Shown here: positions 29,375 through 32,699 of the stretch, piece by piece | How the letters are laid out: the number at the start of each line of letters is the position of its first letter | Numbering within the stretch: the stretch's first letter is position 1 | Origin: an uncultured Oscillospiraceae bacterium | GTDB lineage: Bacteria > Bacillota > Clostridia > Oscillospirales > Ruminococcaceae | Length of the DNA stretch: 32,699 nt | Assembly: GCA_949743955.1 (NCBI GenBank) | Contig: CATJVQ010000050.1 | Coordinates: forward strand, 1 to 32,699 | Direction: 5' to 3' | Position numbers and translations under genes: made by a program | Notes under the pieces: model-generated | Seen by the model: the letters and a program-made list of their open reading frames with translations, nothing else | What the model was told of the DNA's origin: nothing | Database searches by the model: none

Positions 29375-30736
29375 GTGGAAAAGAATGAGATTTTCCAATT
29401 AGAGATAACGGGCATCACAAACGAGGGGAACGGTGTGGGACATCATGGGGGGATGGCAGTTTTTGTCCCGGACACCGCCCCGGGGGATGTGGCGAGGGTA
29501 CGCGCTGTCAAGGTGCTCAGCCGCTATGCTTACGGCCGCCTGGAGGCTCTGGTGGAATCCTCCCCGTACCGAATGGAACCGGGATGCCCCCAGAGCCGCC
29601 GCTGCGGGGGATGTTCGCTGCAGCACCTGAGCTACAAGGCGGAAAAGAGGGAGAAGTGGGCCTGGGTGCGCGATGCGTTCCAGCGAATCGGCGGCTTTGA
29701 GGATATCGTGTGCCGCCCGCTGATCAGCACGAACGTCACGGAGGGGTACCGCAACAAGGCGATGCTGCCCGTCCAGCGCGGACCCGACAGCCGGGTGAAA
29801 ATCGGCTTCTATGCCAAACGTTCCCATGAGATCATCGAATGCGACGCCTGCCGCCTTCAGCCGCCGGAGTTCGCGCACATCACGGCAGCCGTGCGCAGGT
29901 GGCTGGAGGAGTGCCGGATTCCCTGCTACGATGAACGGACCGGAAAGGGGCTCGTGCGTCACCTCTACCTGCGCAAGGCGTTCGTGACAGGGGAAGTGAT
30001 GGTGTGCCTCGTCGTAAGTCGGGAGGAGATGCCGCAGAGGGAGCGCCTGTTCGCGCTGCTGGATGAACTGGGACTGCCGGTTGCGTCTGTGTCGATCAAC
30101 ATAAACCCGTACAGGACGAATGTCATCCTGGGAGGGAAAACGGTTATCCTGCGCGGGGCGGATGCGATTGAGGATGTATTGTGCGGTGTACGTGTCCGGC
30201 TGCAGCCGCAGAGCTTTTATCAGGTCAACCACGACGCGGCCCAGCTGCTCTACGCGAAGGCGGCGGAGTACGCGGCGCTGAGCGGGAAGGAGACACTGGT
30301 CGATCTGTACTGCGGCGCGGGGACTATAGGGCTGTCCATGGCGGGGAAGGTGCGGGAGCTCATCGGTGTCGAGGAGGTGGAGGAAGCTGTCGAGGATGCG
30401 CGCCGAAACGCCGCAATGTGCGGTGTGGATCATGCACGGTTCGTCTGTGCCGACGCCGGACAGGCCGCAGGGCAGTTTGTCCAGGAGGGGGTGTGCCCGG
30501 ACGTGGTCGTGGTGGATCCGCCCCGGAAGGGGTGCAGCGAGGTGACGCTCCGCGCGGTCGACGCCATGTCGCCGGCGCGTATCGTGATGATCTCCTGTAA
30601 CCCCGCTTCCGCTGCGCGGGACTGCCGCCTCCTGGCCGGTATGGGATGGACGCTTCAGGAGGCGACACCTGTGGATCTGTTCCCGAGGACGGGGCATGTC
30701 GAGACGGTTGTTCTTCTTTCCCGCAAAACCCGGTAG
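29375..30736 (+). CDS. rlmD: 23S rRNA (uracil-5-)-methyltransferase, RlmD-type
   Basis: This 453-residue SAM-dependent enzyme has a TRAM RNA-binding domain at about 1-62 (LEITGITNEGNGVGHHGGMAVFV ... VRAVKVLSRYAYGRL). An iron-sulfur motif follows (Cys71, Cys77, Cys80 and a later Cys near 156-159), then a Rossmann methyltransferase domain. The latter shows the QVNHDAAQLLY segment, VDLYCGAGTIGLSMA (SAM), VVVDPPRKGCSEV and MISCNPASAARD with the catalytic Cys. It methylates C5 of a uracil in 23S rRNA, or possibly tRNA, since the RlmD/RlmCD/TrmA group is hard to separate by eye. The GTG start has GGGGAGG upstream. It has its own promoter and ends before a bidirectional hairpin. Confidence 0.87.
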   Translation: MEKNEIFQLEITGITNEGNGVGHHGGMAVFVPDTAPGDVARVRAVKVLSRYAYGRLEALVESSPYRMEPGCPQSRRCGGCSLQHLSYKAEKREKWAWVRDAFQRIGGFEDIVCRPLISTNVTEGYRNKAMLPVQRGPDSRVKIGFYAKRSHEIIECDACRLQPPEFAHITAAVRRWLEECRIPCYDERTGKGLVRHLYLRKAFVTGEVMVCLVVSREEMPQRERLFALLDELGLPVASVSININPYRTNVILGGKTVILRGADAIEDVLCGVRVRLQPQSFYQVNHDAAQLLYAKAAEYAALSGKETLVDLYCGAGTIGLSMAGKVRELIGVEEVEEAVEDARRNAAMCGVDHARFVCADAGQAAGQFVQEGVCPDVVVVDPPRKGCSEVTLRAVDAMSPARIVMISCNPASAARDCRLLAGMGWTLQEATPVDLFPRTGHVETVVLLSRKTR

Positions 30737-30790
30737 CGTAATCAAGGCAAAACGAAATGGCAGTTTGCCGGCGTGTGACGCTCTATACAA

Positions 30791-30827
30791 AAGGACCCGC
30801 ATGAATACAGTGTTCATGCGGGTCCTT
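30791..30827. terminator. Bidirectional terminator between convergent genes
   Basis: A perfect 15-bp stem, AAGGACCCGCATGAA with TTCATGCGGGTCCTT, and a seven-base loop lie between the rlmD-like gene and the minus-strand sugar phosphotransferase gene. Its minus-strand side continues into TTTTG. Confidence 0.85.
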
Positions 30828-30848
30828 ATCTTGGGGAGAGGATTTGTC

Positions 30849-32264
30849 TCACAGCTCCACTTTACTTTTCTCTTTTTTTATGACCAGCTTTTCGCTGTTG
30901 ATCATTCCGCCAAAAGCTGTTTTGCACAGGATACGGATATCCAGAGAAAGGCTCCAGTTTTCGATGTACCAAATATCATATTTTACACGCTCTTCTATGC
31001 TGGTGTCACCCCGCAGGCCGTGTATCTGCGCCCAGCCGGTGATACCGGGCCGTACCTGCTGCCGCACCAGATAGAGCGGAATTTCCTCCTTGAAATGCTG
31101 CACATAAAACGGAATTTCCGGGCGGGGCCCAATGAGGCTCATGTCCCCAAACAGGACGTTGAAAAATTGCGGCAGTTCGTCGATACTGAATTTTCGGATG
31201 AAACTGCCGAAACGGGTTTTACGCGGATCCGTGTCCGTACTCCAAGCGGTCTGTTCCTTTCCGCTGGCGTTCATACTGCGGAACTTCAGCATGGTAAACG
31301 GCTTCTTATTTTTTCCGATTCGTTCCTGTTTAAACAGAACCGGCCCCGGACCGCTCAGCTTTACACCGATGGCCGCCGCCAGCATAATCGGGCTGGTGAG
31401 CACGATCAATATCAGCGACCCTGCGATATCCATTGCCCGCTTGAGGAGCGCCCAGCCGAGATTATCCAGCGGTGTGGAGCGCATGTTGACCAGCTTTGTC
31501 TGACCGATTACGTCTATGCTGGGGTGAAGCGGTAGGTAGTCGTTATAGAACGGTATCATGACCAGCCGTACGCCTTCCTTATCGGCCGCGGCCAGCACGG
31601 GCTTCATGAACTGCATTTCATGGGGCTCCAGAGCAAGAATCAGCTCATCGATTTCGCGGCGCTCCAGAATTTGCTCCACATCCTCATAACACCCCAGGCA
31701 CTTTCCCAGATCCGGGCGTTCTACCTTGCTGATATAACCATCCACCACGATGCCCATCTGCGGATTGGCTTGGATATCGCGGAGGTATTGCAGCGCCAGA
31801 TGGCCGTTGCCCACGATGGCCACATGCTTCTGGTTATATCCTAGCCGCCGGTAATGGTGCATTACAGCCCAACCGATGGTCCGTTTCAGAATGACGAACA
31901 GACTGGAAAACAGTCCGAACAGAAAAACGACCATGCGGGAAAATTCTATCGTACGGGTCAGATACAGAAGAGACATGACTGCCAAGGTGATGATCCCGTT
32001 CACCAAGAGGATCTTGAATATTTCTTTGGGATCTGCCTTCAGACGGTAAGATCCGTACATCTGAAGGATAAAGTAGATTAAGACGATTAACAGACTGCAT
32101 CCGATCGCCATGAGCTGAAACGGCGGGGAAGTCAGCTTGATGCCGCGCTGGCCATTCATTACCTCAAAGCGAAAGAATATGGCAATAAAATAGGAAATAT
32201 AAATTAAAAAAGCATCCGACGTCATATTCAAAACATTGATGAATTTTTGATTTTCACGGATCAA
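30849..32264 (-). CDS. Polyprenyl-phosphate sugar phosphotransferase (WbaP/CpsE-type)
   Basis: This 471-residue protein starts glycan synthesis by moving a sugar-phosphate from a nucleotide sugar to undecaprenyl phosphate. Four N-terminal membrane segments (residues about 10-115) precede a Rossmann-like domain (HVAIVGNGHLALQYLRDI ... EIDELILALEP). A fifth membrane segment after LLKRAMDIAGSLILIVL follows, then the catalytic sugar-transferase domain: GPVLFKQERIGKNKKPFTMLKFRSM, KFSIDELPQFFNVLFGDMSLIGPRPE and RPGITGWAQIHGLRG. The Asp-Glu of SIDELPQ and the RPE motif are the expected active-site elements. Its codon and base composition is more AT-rich than neighbouring genes. TTG 32264 is the likely start (AAGGAG 13 bases upstream). 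It is alone behind a structured leader; nearby glycosyltransferases, if any, lie outside the window. Confidence 0.9.
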   Translation of the reverse strand: MIRENQKFINVLNMTSDAFLIYISYFIAIFFRFEVMNGQRGIKLTSPPFQLMAIGCSLLIVLIYFILQMYGSYRLKADPKEIFKILLVNGIITLAVMSLLYLTRTIEFSRMVVFLFGLFSSLFVILKRTIGWAVMHHYRRLGYNQKHVAIVGNGHLALQYLRDIQANPQMGIVVDGYISKVERPDLGKCLGCYEDVEQILERREIDELILALEPHEMQFMKPVLAAADKEGVRLVMIPFYNDYLPLHPSIDVIGQTKLVNMRSTPLDNLGWALLKRAMDIAGSLILIVLTSPIMLAAAIGVKLSGPGPVLFKQERIGKNKKPFTMLKFRSMNASGKEQTAWSTDTDPRKTRFGSFIRKFSIDELPQFFNVLFGDMSLIGPRPEIPFYVQHFKEEIPLYLVRQQVRPGITGWAQIHGLRGDTSIEERVKYDIWYIENWSLSLDIRILCKTAFGGMINSEKLVIKKEKSKVEL

Positions 32265-32336
32265 TCCCTTTTCACTTCTCCTTTCTTTTGTCCTGTCCGT
32301 GCCTGCTCTCTGGCGCTGCGATTTCTCAAATGTTTC

Positions 32337-32396
32337 AAAAAATCCCCTGTAAACCGCCGGCCAGGGATTTCAGCTTTATAAAGGCGGTTTATGGGG
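32337..32396 (-). promoter_or_regulatory. Terminator-like hairpin in the leader (candidate attenuator)
   Basis: On the minus strand CCCCATAAACCGCC pairs with GGCGGTTTACAGGGG (32344-32358 with 32383-32396), a long stem with a one-base bulge, followed by ATTTTTT. It lies between the promoter and the coding region, so transcription of the gene would need readthrough or antitermination. Confidence 0.6.
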
Positions 32397-32399
32397 TCT

Positions 32400-32423
32400 G
32401 CTTATGGCGTTGCAGTCATAAGC
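32400..32423 (-). other. Small hairpin upstream of the candidate attenuator
   Basis: GCTTATG and CATAAGC form a seven-base-pair stem with a 10-base loop three bases before the larger terminator-like hairpin. It may be the recognition element or the competing structure of the leader. Confidence 0.5.
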
Positions 32424-32491
32424 AATCGGATTGTTTCTATGTAGCGGAAGAAACGAAGGGAATTTGTCAGGCCTTGTTGAAAACCGTTGTT

Positions 32492-32520
32492 ATCATAACA
32501 TAAAAACAAGTCATTGACAA
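32492..32520 (-). promoter_or_regulatory. Promoter of the sugar phosphotransferase gene
   Basis: Minus-strand TTGTCA (32515-32520) and TATGAT (32492-32497) with a 17-base spacer, about 230 bases before the TTG start. It also lies just upstream of a plus-strand ORF reading away to the right. Confidence 0.65.
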
Positions 32521-32572
32521 GGGAAACTCCTTCCTCCTGATATGGCAGGATATCGAACTCCTCCAGGAGCAT

Positions 32573-32699
32573 ATGGCAAAACAGGGTATGAGCAGGGGAG
32601 GCCTATTCCTTAGCTATGTACTGCGCCACGCCGCAGGGGAGGCCGCCGCGCAGGTAGAGGCGCGGGACACGCTTGCCGATAAGGCAGACAATTTCATAA
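32573..32699 (+). CDS. Unrecognised ORF running off the right edge
   Basis: An open frame from ATG 32573 to the window edge gives 42 residues (AKQGMSRGGLFLSYVLRHAA then GEAAAQVEARDTLADKAD). The same frame is open back to 32500 and reads sensibly (NSFLLIWQDIELLQEHM) but contains no standard start, so the gene may begin at ATG 32573, where AGGAG is only 3 bases away, or be a truncated copy. It is Ala/Glu-rich and helical. I do not recognise it. Like the left flank it may belong to mobile-element or plasmid-type DNA; this is inference from style only. Confidence 0.4.
   Translation, partial: MAKQGMSRGGLFLSYVLRHAAGEAAAQVEARDTLADKADNFI

Larger units (their letters stand above)
32265..32572 (-). 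other. Gene-free leader region of the sugar phosphotransferase gene
   Basis: No ORF is convincing here. Read on the minus strand the region holds a promoter (32492-32520), a hairpin (32400-32423), a terminator-like hairpin (32337-32396) and the ribosome site near 32270-32282. This layout suggests a regulated leader. Confidence 0.6.

Noticed and set aside
32500-32699. Right-edge ORF and left-edge frameshifted gene as two halves of one interrupted gene
   Set aside because: Their protein sequences give no overlap or continuity, and no flanking direct repeat was seen.

Overview
The window looks like a stretch of a GC-rich, strictly anaerobic Gram-positive chromosome, probably a gut Clostridia/Oscillospirales-type bacterium. 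This rests on strong AGGAGG-type ribosome sites with frequent TTG/GTG starts, a CODH operon, a HAAS/PadR pair, a CodY-like operator, a GH25 lysozyme and a DUF3810 protease-like protein. No species can be named from sequence alone.

Layout. (1) 1-677: mobile-element-like flank, with the 5' end of a replication-initiator-like HTH gene running off the left edge, a terminator, and a small gene that looks frameshifted next to its start. (2) 682-9386, minus strand: a tightly overlapping eight-gene surface-glycan operon. It is read as ABC-2 permease (Wzm type), Wzt-type ATPase with an N-terminal degenerate HAD domain, WavE glycosyltransferase, DUF6492-like glycosyltransferase, nucleotidyltransferase-kinase fusion, HAD phosphatase, nucleotidyltransferase, second WavE glycosyltransferase. 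(3) 9527-10358, minus: two small Cys-rich proteins. (4) 10488-15679, plus: xylulokinase, then a CODH operon (cooS, cooF, FAD/NAD(P) oxidoreductase) with its own promoter and terminator. (5) 15732-19222, plus: a palindromic operator driving HAAS-PadR, an amidohydrolase, an unknown acidic protein and a GNAT acetyltransferase. (6) 19595-20608, minus: secreted GH25 lysozyme. (7) 20752-24650, plus: MATE exporter and a polar amino-acid ABC transporter behind a CodY-like box. (8) 24696-28945: zinc phospholipase C-like protein (minus), DUF3810 protein, aldehyde dehydrogenase and YdcF-like protein (plus). (9) 28998-30736: membrane microprotein (minus) and an RlmD-type rRNA methyltransferase (plus) from divergent promoters. 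(10) 30849-32520, minus: a polyprenyl-phosphate sugar phosphotransferase behind a ~220-nt leader holding a terminator-like hairpin. (11) The right edge carries the start of an unrecognised plus-strand ORF.

How the parts work together. The glycan operon has its own precursor activation (two nucleotidyltransferase-fold domains, a kinase domain, a phosphatase), three putative glycosyltransferases and an ABC exporter. The initiating-type phosphotransferase at 30849-32264 could prime the same or another polymer. CooS, CooF and the flavoprotein form a plausible electron path from a Ni-Fe-S enzyme through four [4Fe-4S] clusters to NAD(P), but several second-sphere residues of CooS differ from the classical enzyme. 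The most interesting items are that atypical CODH, the pseudo-HAD/Wzt fusion, the nucleotidyltransferase-kinase fusion, and three readable regulatory regions (PadR operator, CodY box, polysaccharide leader).
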